Notes under the pieces: generated by a model | Database searches by the model: none | The model's input: the letters and a program-made list of their open reading frames with translations, nothing else | Told to the model about the DNA's origin: nothing | Source of the DNA: MGBC124762 sp048201935 | GTDB taxonomy: Bacteria > Bacillota > Clostridia > Oscillospirales > Oscillospiraceae | Length of the DNA stretch: 54,619 bases | NCBI GenBank assembly: GCA_048201935.1 | Contig: DBFBGR010000017.1 | Location: 1-54,619 of the forward strand | Direction: 5' to 3' | Program-made: the position numbers and the translations under genes | Shown: piece after piece, positions 40,632 through 49,031 of the stretch | Position numbering within the stretch: position 1 is the first letter of the stretch | Layout of the letters: each line of letters begins with the position of its first letter

Positions 40632-41786
40632 ATGACCCGAATTTATCTCATCCGCCACGCTGAGGCCGAGGGCAACCTCTACCGCCGCAGCCAGGGACAG
40701 TACGACTCCCTGGTCACCGACCGGGGCCTTCGGCAGATCGCGGCGCTGCGTGAGCGCTTCCGGGACATCCCGGTGGACGCGGTCTACGCCAGCGACCTCT
40801 ACCGCACCCAAAAGACCGCCTCGGCGGTGACCGAGCCCCACGGCCTGTCCCTTCAGACCGACCCCGGCCTTCGTGAGGTAGACCTGGGCTGCTGGGAGAA
40901 TCTGCCCTGGGGGGAGATCGCCCACCGGGACCCGGAGCAGCTTGGCTGGTTCAACGCCAACGACCCCCGCTGGGGCGTGGCGGGCAGCGAGACCTTTCCC
41001 ATTTTGCGAGAGCGTCTGGTCTCCACCCTTACCAAGCTGGCCCAACGTCACGACGGCCAGACCATCGCCGTGGCCACCCACGGCATGGCCCTTCGCAATC
41101 TGATGACGGCCCTCCAGGGCAGGCCGGTGGAGGAGGGGGCCCAGACCCCCCACTGCGACAACACCGGCGTGAGCCTGGTGGAGTACGACAACGGCGTGTG
41201 GAGCATCGTCTTCCAAAACGACGCAAGCCATCTTTCCGGGGACCTGTCCACCTTCGCCAAGCAGAAGTGGTGGCGGCCCGGGGCGGGCTTCACCGCCGAC
41301 GCCAACTTCCGCTACCGCACCCTGGACCCGGTGGAGGAGGGGGAGTTCTACTATCAGTGCCGCCGGGACGCTTGGGTCACCATCCACGGCTCCTTGGACA
41401 AATTCGACGGCGACGGATTTTTACGTGATGCCCAGGCCCAGGCCCGGCAGAGCCCGGAGGCGCTGTGGCTGGCCCTTTTGGGCGATGAGCCCGCGGGTCT
41501 CGTCCAACTGGACATCCCTACCGCCAAGGCCCAGGGCTATGGGAGCGTGCCCTTCCTCTACCTAATGCCTGAGCGCCGCAGACAGGGCCTGGGGGTCCAG
41601 CTCATCGGTCAGGCGGTCAGCGTGTTCCGGGACCTGGGCTGCGACCGGCTGCGCCTTCGCTGCGCTCCGGACAACGCCACCGCCCAGCGGTTCTACGCCA
41701 GGTACGGCTTCCACAAGATCGGGGAGGCGGTGGGCAGCCGGGTCCCCCTGGACGTATTGGAGAAATACATTGGATTTGAGAGCTGA
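40632..41786 (+). CDS. Histidine phosphatase / GNAT acetyltransferase fusion
   Basis: A 384-residue two-domain protein. Residues 1-200 form a phosphoglycerate-mutase-like phosphatase: YLIRHAEAEGN holds the RHxxxxxN catalytic histidine, and ATHGMALRNL the second histidine. Residues about 240-384 form a GNAT N-acetyltransferase with the acetyl-CoA loop LMPERRRQGLGVQLIGQA and DNATAQRFYARYGF. Neither substrate is known. The start is the ATG at 40632 after GAGGAAGGGAAG. Position directly after pyrD suggests cotranscription, not necessarily a pyrimidine role. Confidence 0.85.
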   Translation: MTRIYLIRHAEAEGNLYRRSQGQYDSLVTDRGLRQIAALRERFRDIPVDAVYASDLYRTQKTASAVTEPHGLSLQTDPGLREVDLGCWENLPWGEIAHRDPEQLGWFNANDPRWGVAGSETFPILRERLVSTLTKLAQRHDGQTIAVATHGMALRNLMTALQGRPVEEGAQTPHCDNTGVSLVEYDNGVWSIVFQNDASHLSGDLSTFAKQKWWRPGAGFTADANFRYRTLDPVEEGEFYYQCRRDAWVTIHGSLDKFDGDGFLRDAQAQARQSPEALWLALLGDEPAGLVQLDIPTAKAQGYGSVPFLYLMPERRRQGLGVQLIGQAVSVFRDLGCDRLRLRCAPDNATAQRFYARYGFHKIGEAVGSRVPLDVLEKYIGFES

Positions 41787-43740
41787 GGATTTCCTGCCTG
41801 TTTCCAAGGCAGACATGGACGCGCGGGGCTGGGAGAGCTACGACTTCCTGGTCATCACCGGCGACGCCTATGTGGACCACCCCTCCTTTGGCACGGCCAT
41901 CATCGCCCGGCTGCTGGAGAGCGAGGGGTACCGGGTGTGTATCTGCGCCCAGCCCGACTGGCATAGCCCTGCCTCCCTGACGGCCTATGGACGGCCCGGG
42001 CTGGGGGTGCTGCTGTCGGCGGGGAACATCGACTCCATGGTGGCCCACTACACTGTGGCCAAGCGCCGCCGGAGCCAGGACGCCTATTCCCCGGGGAATG
42101 TGATGGGCCTGCGGCCCGACCGGGCGGTCATCGTCTACGCCAACCTGGCCCGCCAGGCCTTTGGGGATATCCCCGTGGTCATCGGTGGGCTGGAGGCCTC
42201 TTTGCGCCGCTTTGCCCACTACGACTACTGGGAGGACAAGGTCCGCCGCAGCGTCCTGGTGGACAGCGGCGCGGACCTTTTGACCTACGGCATGGGCGAA
42301 CACGCCACGCTGGACATCGCCCGGCGGCTCCGAGCGGGCACGCCCATCCACGAAATTCACGATGTGAAGGGCACGGCCTTTCTTGCTAAGGACCCGGGGG
42401 AGTGCGTCTATCCCAAGGTCCTGTGCGCCTCCTTTGAGGAGGTGGCCCGGGACAAGCGGGCCTACGCCAAGGCCAATATGGTGCAGTATCAAGAGCACGA
42501 CCCTATCGTGGGCAAGGCCATTTTGCAGCCCCACGGCGACCGCTTTTTGGTGGTCAATCCGCCTGCCATGCCCCTGACCACCGCCGAGCTGGACCGGGTG
42601 GCCGAACTGCCCTACGTCCGGGAGCCCCACCCCATGTATGACAGCATGGGCGGCGTGCCCGCCATCGAGGAGGTCCGCTTCTCCATCTGCCACAACCGGG
42701 GCTGCTTCGGCGCGTGTAACTTCTGCTCTCTGGCCTTCCACCAAGGGCGCATGGTCACCTCCCGGAGCCACGAGAGCGTGCTCCGGGAGGCGAAACTGCT
42801 CATCGCCCACCCCGGCTTCAAGGGCTATATCCACGATGTGGGCGGCCCCACCGCCAACTTCCGCCGCACGGCCTGCAAAAAGCAGCTCAAGGGCGGGCTC
42901 TGCAAGGGCCGAGCCTGTCTGGCCCCGGAGGCCTGCCCCAATCTGGACGCCGACCACAGCGATTATCTTAAGCTCCTGCGGGAGCTGCGCTCACTGCCCG
43001 GCGTGAAAAAGGTCTTCATCCGCTCGGGCATCCGCTTCGACTACCTCCTGCAGGACAAGTCCGGCGCTTTTATGCGAGAATTAGTAGAGCACCACGTGTC
43101 AGGACAGTTGAAGGTTGCCCCAGAGCACTGCGTGGACAGCGTTTTGGACTACATGGGCAAGCCCCACATCGCCGTCTACGAAAAATTCCGCCAGAAGTAC
43201 GACTCGCTGAATAAAAAGTATGGAAAAGAGCAATATCTGGTACCCTATTTGATGTCCTCCCATCCGGGTTGTACCTTGGACGACGCGGTCAAGCTGGCAC
43301 AATGGCTCAACCGCTCAGGCCGCCAGCCCGAGCAGGTCCAGGACTTTTACCCCACGCCCGGGACCCTGTCCACCTGTATGTACCACACCGGCCTGGACCC
43401 CAGGACCATGGAGCCGGTCTTCGTGCCCAAGTCCTCCCACGAAAAGGCCATGCAGCGGGCCCTGATGCAGTGGAAGCGCCCGGAAAAGCGGCCCCTGGTG
43501 CTGGAGGCTCTGCGCCTCACCCACCGCCAGGACCTCATCGGTTACGGCAAGGAGTGCCTTCTGCGCCCGGACAAGCCCCATGCTCAGCGCCCGCCGGAGA
43601 AGGGCAGAGGCCCCAAGGAGCGAGGGGGAGCGTCTAAGACCCCCTTCAAACCTAAGACGAAGAGCGAGAAGCCCGCCAAACGCAAGGCGGGCTGGGCCAA
43701 GCCAAAGCCCAAGGCCGGGACCAAGCGCAAGGGGAGATAA
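41770..43740 (+). CDS. YgiQ family radical SAM protein
   Basis: A 656-residue protein with an N-terminal YgiQ domain and a radical SAM core: CHNRGCFGACNFCSLAFHQGR carries the CxxxC(x)2C-type Fe-S cluster cysteines near residue 310. The C-terminal 55 residues are Lys/Arg/Pro-rich and likely disordered. The function of the family is unknown. I place the start at the TTG at 41770, 7 bases after a GGAG, overlapping the end of the fusion gene by 17 bases; the overlap suggests translational coupling. Confidence 0.88.
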   Translation: MDLRAEDFLPVSKADMDARGWESYDFLVITGDAYVDHPSFGTAIIARLLESEGYRVCICAQPDWHSPASLTAYGRPGLGVLLSAGNIDSMVAHYTVAKRRRSQDAYSPGNVMGLRPDRAVIVYANLARQAFGDIPVVIGGLEASLRRFAHYDYWEDKVRRSVLVDSGADLLTYGMGEHATLDIARRLRAGTPIHEIHDVKGTAFLAKDPGECVYPKVLCASFEEVARDKRAYAKANMVQYQEHDPIVGKAILQPHGDRFLVVNPPAMPLTTAELDRVAELPYVREPHPMYDSMGGVPAIEEVRFSICHNRGCFGACNFCSLAFHQGRMVTSRSHESVLREAKLLIAHPGFKGYIHDVGGPTANFRRTACKKQLKGGLCKGRACLAPEACPNLDADHSDYLKLLRELRSLPGVKKVFIRSGIRFDYLLQDKSGAFMRELVEHHVSGQLKVAPEHCVDSVLDYMGKPHIAVYEKFRQKYDSLNKKYGKEQYLVPYLMSSHPGCTLDDAVKLAQWLNRSGRQPEQVQDFYPTPGTLSTCMYHTGLDPRTMEPVFVPKSSHEKAMQRALMQWKRPEKRPLVLEALRLTHRQDLIGYGKECLLRPDKPHAQRPPEKGRGPKERGGASKTPFKPKTKSEKPAKRKAGWAKPKPKAGTKRKGR

Positions 43741-43784
43741 TCTACGTTTCCATATAAAAGCGAGAAAAAACCCTGGACAAGCCC

Positions 43785-43813
43785 TTGCTTTTTTGGGCCC
43801 GATAGGCTATAAT
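43785..43813 (+). promoter_or_regulatory. Promoter of the degV-family gene
   Basis: TTGCTT (43785-43790), a 17-bp spacer and TATAAT (43808-43813). Confidence 0.8.
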
Positions 43814-43865
43814 TACCAATTTAGTGAGAGCGATTCTGAGAGAGAAGACCGGGAAAGGAGACGCC

Positions 43866-44732
43866 ATGAAGACAGCCATCGTGACCGACAGCAACAGCGG
43901 CATTTTCCCTGAAAAGGGGAAAGAATTGGGCATTTTTGTGCTGCCCATGCCGGTGATCTTGGACGGCAAGACCTATTTTGAAGGGGTGGACCTGACCCAT
44001 CAGGAGTTCTATCAGCGTTTGGCCGCCGGGGCCGACGCCACCACCTCCCAGCCCTCGCCGGCGGATGTGGAGGCCATGTGGGACGACATCCTGGCCCAGG
44101 GCTACGACCAGATCGTCCACATCCCCATGTCCAGCGGCCTCAGCGCCTCCTGCACCACCGCCCAAGGTTTGGCGGCGGACTACGCCGGCAAGGTCTTCGT
44201 GGTGGACAACCACCGGATCTCCGTCAGCGAGTATGACGCGGTGATGGACGCCATCGCCATGGTCAAGGATGGGCTAGACGCCGCCGCCATCCGGGATGAA
44301 TTGGAACACAGTGGGCTGGATTCGGTGATCTACCTGGGGGTGGACACCCTGAAATACTTCAAGAAAAATGGCCGCTGCACCGCCGCCACGGCGGCGCTGG
44401 GCGCGGTTTTGAACATCAAGCCCCTTTTGAAGTGCGACGGTCAGCGCTTCGACGCCATCGCCAAGGTCCGGGGCGTGGCCAACTGCCGCAAGCAGGCGGT
44501 GGAGCTGGCGGTCAAGGCGGCCCAGGACCTGTTGGAGCAGGGCTACGCCGTCAGCGTGGGCGTGGCCAGCAGCTTCCAGGACCAGGCCGAGGAGGCCAGC
44601 TGGGTGGAGCAGGTCCAGAACGCCCTGCCCGCCAATGTGGGTCTCCACTACGAGCCCTTGTCCTTCTCCGTCATCTGCCACACCGGCCCCGACGCATTTG
44701 GCATGGGCATCTGCCGCCGTCTGCGGTCCTAA
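43866..44732 (+). CDS. DegV family fatty-acid-binding protein
   Basis: This 288-residue protein has AIVTDSNSGI at the N-terminus, TSQPSP and MSSGLSASCTTAQ, the standard DegV motifs that bind a fatty acid. It is probably the FakB-type partner of a fatty acid kinase FakA, which is not in the window. The start is the ATG at 43866 after GAAAGGAGACGCC. It has its own promoter and terminator. Confidence 0.9.
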   Translation: MKTAIVTDSNSGIFPEKGKELGIFVLPMPVILDGKTYFEGVDLTHQEFYQRLAAGADATTSQPSPADVEAMWDDILAQGYDQIVHIPMSSGLSASCTTAQGLAADYAGKVFVVDNHRISVSEYDAVMDAIAMVKDGLDAAAIRDELEHSGLDSVIYLGVDTLKYFKKNGRCTAATAALGAVLNIKPLLKCDGQRFDAIAKVRGVANCRKQAVELAVKAAQDLLEQGYAVSVGVASSFQDQAEEASWVEQVQNALPANVGLHYEPLSFSVICHTGPDAFGMGICRRLRS

Positions 44733-44750
44733 AGCGCACCGAAAACCACA

Positions 44751-44790
44751 AAAAGACCGCCTCTGGATGAGCTTCCAGAGGCGGTTTTTT
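44751..44790 (+). terminator. Bidirectional terminator between degV and the transglutaminase gene
   Basis: An 11-bp stem ACCGCCTCTGG/CCAGAGGCGGT with A and T runs. Confidence 0.9.
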
Positions 44791-44794
44791 ACGC

Positions 44795-47077
44795 TTATAT
44801 GAGGCACCACACCCAGCGAAGCCGCAGCCGCGGGCCCCAGGGCTGGGCCTTGGCGGCGTGATAGGCCGCTCGGGTAAGGTCCTCCATCTCCCGCCGCTCA
44901 GCCTGGGTCAGGGTGTGCTGGCTGAAGGCGGCTTTTTGGGCCAGCTCCGCCGCCCGCTCCGGGAGGGCGTAGGCAAAGCGGCTCCGGGCGGCCAGGAGAT
45001 AACGGTAGAGCCAGAGGACGGCGGCATTCGGGTCTTGCTGGCCGCACCGCTTTTTCCAGCGGCCCAGCCGCAGCCACCGCTGGAGCCAGACCGCCAGCAT
45101 TGCCGCCGCCAGGGCCAAACCACACCCCAGAGCCCACCACGCTCCGGTATGCCCGGCGGTGGAACCGTCCTGGCTCTGCCCCGGACCGGGACTGTCCGAG
45201 GGCTGGACAGAGGGCGCCGCCGAGGGCGAAGGGGAGGGAGAAGGCGAGGGCGAGGCGGGGGCCTGGCTGGGGTCTGGCTGGGCGCTGGGAGCCGCTGAGG
45301 GAGAGGGGGAGGGAGCGGTCTGCTCCGGCCCCGGGCCGAAGGCCCCGGCAGGGGTCACATCTACAGGCTGCCAGCCAAACCCGTCCACATAGACCTCCAC
45401 CCAGGCGTGGGCATTCTCGTCGGGGACGCTGACGCTCTGCCCACTCACCAGATCGGCGGCGTAGCCACTGACGAACCGGGCGGGGACCCCCATCTCCCGC
45501 AGGATCAGCGTGGCGGCGGTGGCGTAGTGGGCGCAGTAGCCCTGGCGGCTCTCGGTGAGGAAGTGAGACACAAAGTCCTCCCCCAAGGGCTGGGCCGGAG
45601 TGGACAGGTCATAGTGGGTAAAGGAGGCCAGGTAGTCGGCTACGGCCTGGGCCTGGGCGATCAACTGGCCCCGTCGGTCGGCGTAGGAGAACTGGGTCAG
45701 GATGCTTATGGGGTCGTCCAGGCCGGGGGCCTGGCCCTGAGCGTACCGGGCCCCGGCCCGGATCACCTCCAGGGCCTCGTCGCCCAATAGGTCGTAGGGC
45801 ATATCCAGGTAGTTACGATAGACAAATTGGCGGTATTCCGGCTCGCCATAGTAGCCGCCGCCGTCCCAGCCCACCTGGGCCCCGGCGGGCACCTGGTCGG
45901 GGTCCAGACAGTCAAAGCTGTAGCTGTAATGGCTCTCCAAACGCTGGATGTAGCTGTCGGCGTGGAAGGTAGCCCCGGTATACATGGAGGTGGAGAAGTA
46001 AGGGACATAGTAATAAGTGGTGTTGGTGGTCCCTTCTATGATCTGGATGGTCTGGCTGGCCAGGGCCGCGCCGGAATCCAAGGCGGCGTGGGCGGGGTAG
46101 GACCAGGGCGCGCTGTCGGCGTCCGCCTCGGGCAGAGCCGCCAAGGCCTGGTCGCTGAGGGGCTGCCAGCCGTAGCGGGTATACCGCGCCGCCGACCACC
46201 CCCGCAGCAGCGCGTGGCCCGAGCGTTCAGCGCGCACCGTCAGCACCGTGTGACCGTCAAAGCTGGGCGAGCCAAAGCGGCGGAAGGTATACACCCCCGG
46301 CTGAGCGCCGCCGTTGCCGCCAGAGAGGGCCCAGCTCTGGGCCATGGTCTTGGCCCGCAGGCGCAGGTCCTCCACCCAGGCGGGCCGCTGGTAGCCCTTT
46401 TGTGGGAAGAGAAGGACGATGAGGGCCATGGCCGCCGCCACCGGAGCCGCCGCCGTCAGCGCTCTGCGCCCGCCCAGCCAAAGGCTCTGGCGGTAGCCCT
46501 TGCGGCACAGTAAGGACAGAGCCAGATAGAGCAGCGTGGCGTACAGCGGCGCCGCCCCGGGCGAGCGCAAAATGAACAAACTCAGCCCGGGCAGAACGCC
46601 CATCGCCACCGCCGCGGGCCACGCCGCCCGCCCCCGGAGCTGCCACGCGCCCAGCCACAGCCCCAGCAGCGGAATAAGTGCGCATACAAAGCGGCTGGCG
46701 TGGAGCCCATAGGCTTCGTCGGACAGGGCCACGGGCAGCTCGTAGTAGAGGATCTGGCGGATCTCCTGGTGAAAGGCGTAGGAGATCTTATGAAAGACGA
46801 ACTGGGCTCCTAAAAATACGCTGTCCCACCACTGCCAGACCGCCAGCGCCACCAGGGCGCACGCCGCCAGCGTCAACACCACCCGCAGCCGCCCGCCGCA
46901 AAAGCTGTGCAGCGCGGCCACGCCTATCGCCGTCAGGCAGACTACCCCGAAGACCATAGGGGAAAGCCCCAGACCAAAGGCGCTGTCCAGGGAATAGACC
47001 CCGGCAAAGAGGCCCAAAAAGAGCAAAAGGGTATTGCCCAGCAGGGCAAAAACCGTGGTTTTCGCCTTCATTTTCAC
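44795..47077 (-). CDS. Transglutaminase-like membrane protein (TgpA type)
   Basis: A 760-residue protein with about six N-terminal membrane segments (residues 1-225), an extracellular part with the transglutaminase core, a Pro/Ser/Ala-rich linker (about residues 595-640), one more membrane segment and a cytosolic DUF4129-like tail. The catalytic triad is visible as Cys in GYCAHYATA, His in NAHAWVEVY and Asp in WQPVDVTPAG. Together with the DUF58 and MoxR genes upstream this forms the widespread TgpA cluster; its role is not settled in Clostridia. The start overlaps the DUF58 gene by 4 bases. Confidence 0.88.
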   Translation of the reverse strand: MKMKAKTTVFALLGNTLLLFLGLFAGVYSLDSAFGLGLSPMVFGVVCLTAIGVAALHSFCGGRLRVVLTLAACALVALAVWQWWDSVFLGAQFVFHKISYAFHQEIRQILYYELPVALSDEAYGLHASRFVCALIPLLGLWLGAWQLRGRAAWPAAVAMGVLPGLSLFILRSPGAAPLYATLLYLALSLLCRKGYRQSLWLGGRRALTAAAPVAAAMALIVLLFPQKGYQRPAWVEDLRLRAKTMAQSWALSGGNGGAQPGVYTFRRFGSPSFDGHTVLTVRAERSGHALLRGWSAARYTRYGWQPLSDQALAALPEADADSAPWSYPAHAALDSGAALASQTIQIIEGTTNTTYYYVPYFSTSMYTGATFHADSYIQRLESHYSYSFDCLDPDQVPAGAQVGWDGGGYYGEPEYRQFVYRNYLDMPYDLLGDEALEVIRAGARYAQGQAPGLDDPISILTQFSYADRRGQLIAQAQAVADYLASFTHYDLSTPAQPLGEDFVSHFLTESRQGYCAHYATAATLILREMGVPARFVSGYAADLVSGQSVSVPDENAHAWVEVYVDGFGWQPVDVTPAGAFGPGPEQTAPSPSPSAAPSAQPDPSQAPASPSPSPSPSPSAAPSVQPSDSPGPGQSQDGSTAGHTGAWWALGCGLALAAAMLAVWLQRWLRLGRWKKRCGQQDPNAAVLWLYRYLLAARSRFAYALPERAAELAQKAAFSQHTLTQAERREMEDLTRAAYHAAKAQPWGPRLRLRWVWCLI

Positions 47078-48081
47078 GGCTGGGACACCTCCTTTTGACT
47101 AGAAGGTGTCAAGTGGATACGCTTTACAGGACCCGGTACGCCGGGCAGGGCCAACGGCCCGTGGGACAGGCTCTGGCCCACCAGGGGCGCAGCCTGGCCG
47201 GAGATGGCCTGATAGCAGGTATCCCAAGCCATTGGGCAGTCTACAAGGTGACAGCGCAGGCTCCCGGTCTCCGGGTCGGCACAGCAGACTGTAAAGGGAT
47301 CTTCCTTGTCAAGCAGATATCGGGCCAGAGCCTCCAACTGGTCCAAAACGTCGTCCAAGTCGTCGGGCTGGCCCCAGTGGTCATAGGTGACGGCCAGGTG
47401 CTCACGCACCGGCTCCAGGGTCTCGCGCAAGACAGGGTCCCCGGCGGGCTGCTTGGCGGTGAGCTTCCAGTGGATGGCGTTCACCGGGTCGCCGGGGCGG
47501 TAGAGGCGCAGCTCGTGCTCCTCGCCGGGGCCGCCCCCGGGTTTTATGCGAAGGGCAACGCCTGTTTGCGGGGAGCGGTCCACGCCGCTGGGCAAAGTCC
47601 CCGCCTGGGGCTGGGACAAGATCATAATGGGCTCCGGCGGGCGCAGAGACAGGGCCAGCGCCCCCAGCCAGCCCGGGGTGCGGCAGCGCTCCACCGAGAC
47701 CCGGTACCAGCCGCAGTGGGCCAGCTCCACCTCCAACGCCGTGCCCTGGCCGGGGCAGACCTCCAGCTCCCGGACCACGGACAGCTGGGGATACAAAAGC
47801 GGCTCCACCCGCACCCGCAGCAGGGCCAGCTCGCCCGGGTCCATAGCGGGGGTCTGCAGGGTGAAGCGGACCTCCACCGTCTGTCCACGACGCTCTGCGC
47901 CCATAGCGCAAGCGGCGCTGACGGTATACCGCCAGCGCTGAAAGAGGGAGAATATGACCGATAAAAGCGGCAGGATGGCGAACAGCGCCAGGGCAAAAAA
48001 GGACACATAGCCCGGATAAAAGAGGTAAAAGGCCGCCGCCAGCAGCAAAACGAGGACGTAGGACAGGATAGAGGCGATCAT
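47074..48081 (-). CDS. DUF58 domain-containing protein
   Basis: This 335-residue protein has two N-terminal membrane segments and the DUF58 hallmark LRLYRPGDPVNAIHWKLTAKQ near residue 195, a von Willebrand A-like region. It belongs to the MoxR-DUF58-TgpA set and overlaps both neighbours by 4 bases (ATGA), so the three genes are translationally coupled. Confidence 0.88.
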   Translation of the reverse strand: MIASILSYVLVLLLAAAFYLFYPGYVSFFALALFAILPLLSVIFSLFQRWRYTVSAACAMGAERRGQTVEVRFTLQTPAMDPGELALLRVRVEPLLYPQLSVVRELEVCPGQGTALEVELAHCGWYRVSVERCRTPGWLGALALSLRPPEPIMILSQPQAGTLPSGVDRSPQTGVALRIKPGGGPGEEHELRLYRPGDPVNAIHWKLTAKQPAGDPVLRETLEPVREHLAVTYDHWGQPDDLDDVLDQLEALARYLLDKEDPFTVCCADPETGSLRCHLVDCPMAWDTCYQAISGQAAPLVGQSLSHGPLALPGVPGPVKRIHLTPSSQKEVSQP

Positions 48082-49013
48082 GGCTTGTCCGCGGTGGGGG
48101 CCGCCACCAGGCGGCAGACGGCCTGGGCGATGACATCGGCCCTGGCTCCGCCGGCCTGGGCCTCTGGGGTCAGGAGCAGACGGTGGGCCACGGTGACGGC
48201 GAACACGTCGGCTACATCCTGGGGCAGCACGTAATCCCGCCCGGCCAGCAGCGCGCCCGCCCGAGCCATCGCCGCCACGGCCAACGTAGCCCGGGGGCTG
48301 GCCCCTCGCTGGAGGAGCTTGTGGCCCCGGGTGGCCTCCACCAGGGAGAGGATGTAGCCCAGCACCGCGTCGGAGAGGTAGACCTGGGCGGCCTGGCTCC
48401 GCAGAGCCGTCAACGCATCGGGAGTGAGGACAGGGGAGAGGGCGTCCACCGGGTTCTGGCCCTGGCGGTCCCGGACCATCTTGGCCTCGGCGGCCCGTCC
48501 GGGGTAGCCCATAGACAGCTTGACCATAAAGCGGTCCAGTTGGGAGTCGGGCAGGGGCTGGGTGCCCGCCGCGCCGGCGGGGTTCTGGGTGGCCATGACG
48601 AAGAAGGGCTGAGGCACGGGGTGGCTCACGCCGTCCACCGTCACCTGGCCCTCCTCCATGGCCTCCAGCAGGGCCGACTGGGTCCGGGAGGTGGCCCGGT
48701 TGAGCTCATCGGCCAAAAAGAGGTTACAAAGCACCGCCCCGGGCTGGTACTCCATCTGCCCGGTGGCCTTGTTGTAGAGGGAATAGCCCACCACGTCCGA
48801 GGGCATCACGTCGGGGGTGAACTGCACCCGGCCCCACCGGAGCCCCAGGGTCTTGGAAAAGGCCAGGGCCAGGGTGGTCTTGCCCACGCCGGGCATATCC
48901 TCCAACAGCACGTGCCCGCCGGCCAGGATGACCTGCAGCACCCGCCGCAGGACCTCCGGCTTGCCCACCACCGCCTTGCCCACCTGGGCTAAAATGTCGC
49001 CATATACCGCCAT
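48078..49013 (-). CDS. MoxR-family AAA+ ATPase
   Basis: A 311-residue AAA_3 ATPase with Walker A DMPGVGKTTLAL (about residues 38-49), Walker B LFLADELNRA and sensor 1 VMATQNPAG. MoxR proteins act as chaperones for partner VWA-type proteins, here presumably the DUF58 protein. AAAGGAGG precedes the ATG at 49013. It follows feoB by 18 bp, so the cluster may be cotranscribed with iron uptake. Confidence 0.92.
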   Translation of the reverse strand: MAVYGDILAQVGKAVVGKPEVLRRVLQVILAGGHVLLEDMPGVGKTTLALAFSKTLGLRWGRVQFTPDVMPSDVVGYSLYNKATGQMEYQPGAVLCNLFLADELNRATSRTQSALLEAMEEGQVTVDGVSHPVPQPFFVMATQNPAGAAGTQPLPDSQLDRFMVKLSMGYPGRAAEAKMVRDRQGQNPVDALSPVLTPDALTALRSQAAQVYLSDAVLGYILSLVEATRGHKLLQRGASPRATLAVAAMARAGALLAGRDYVLPQDVADVFAVTVAHRLLLTPEAQAGGARADVIAQAVCRLVAAPTADKP

Positions 49014-49031
49014 AAAGGGGGTCCTCCTTTG

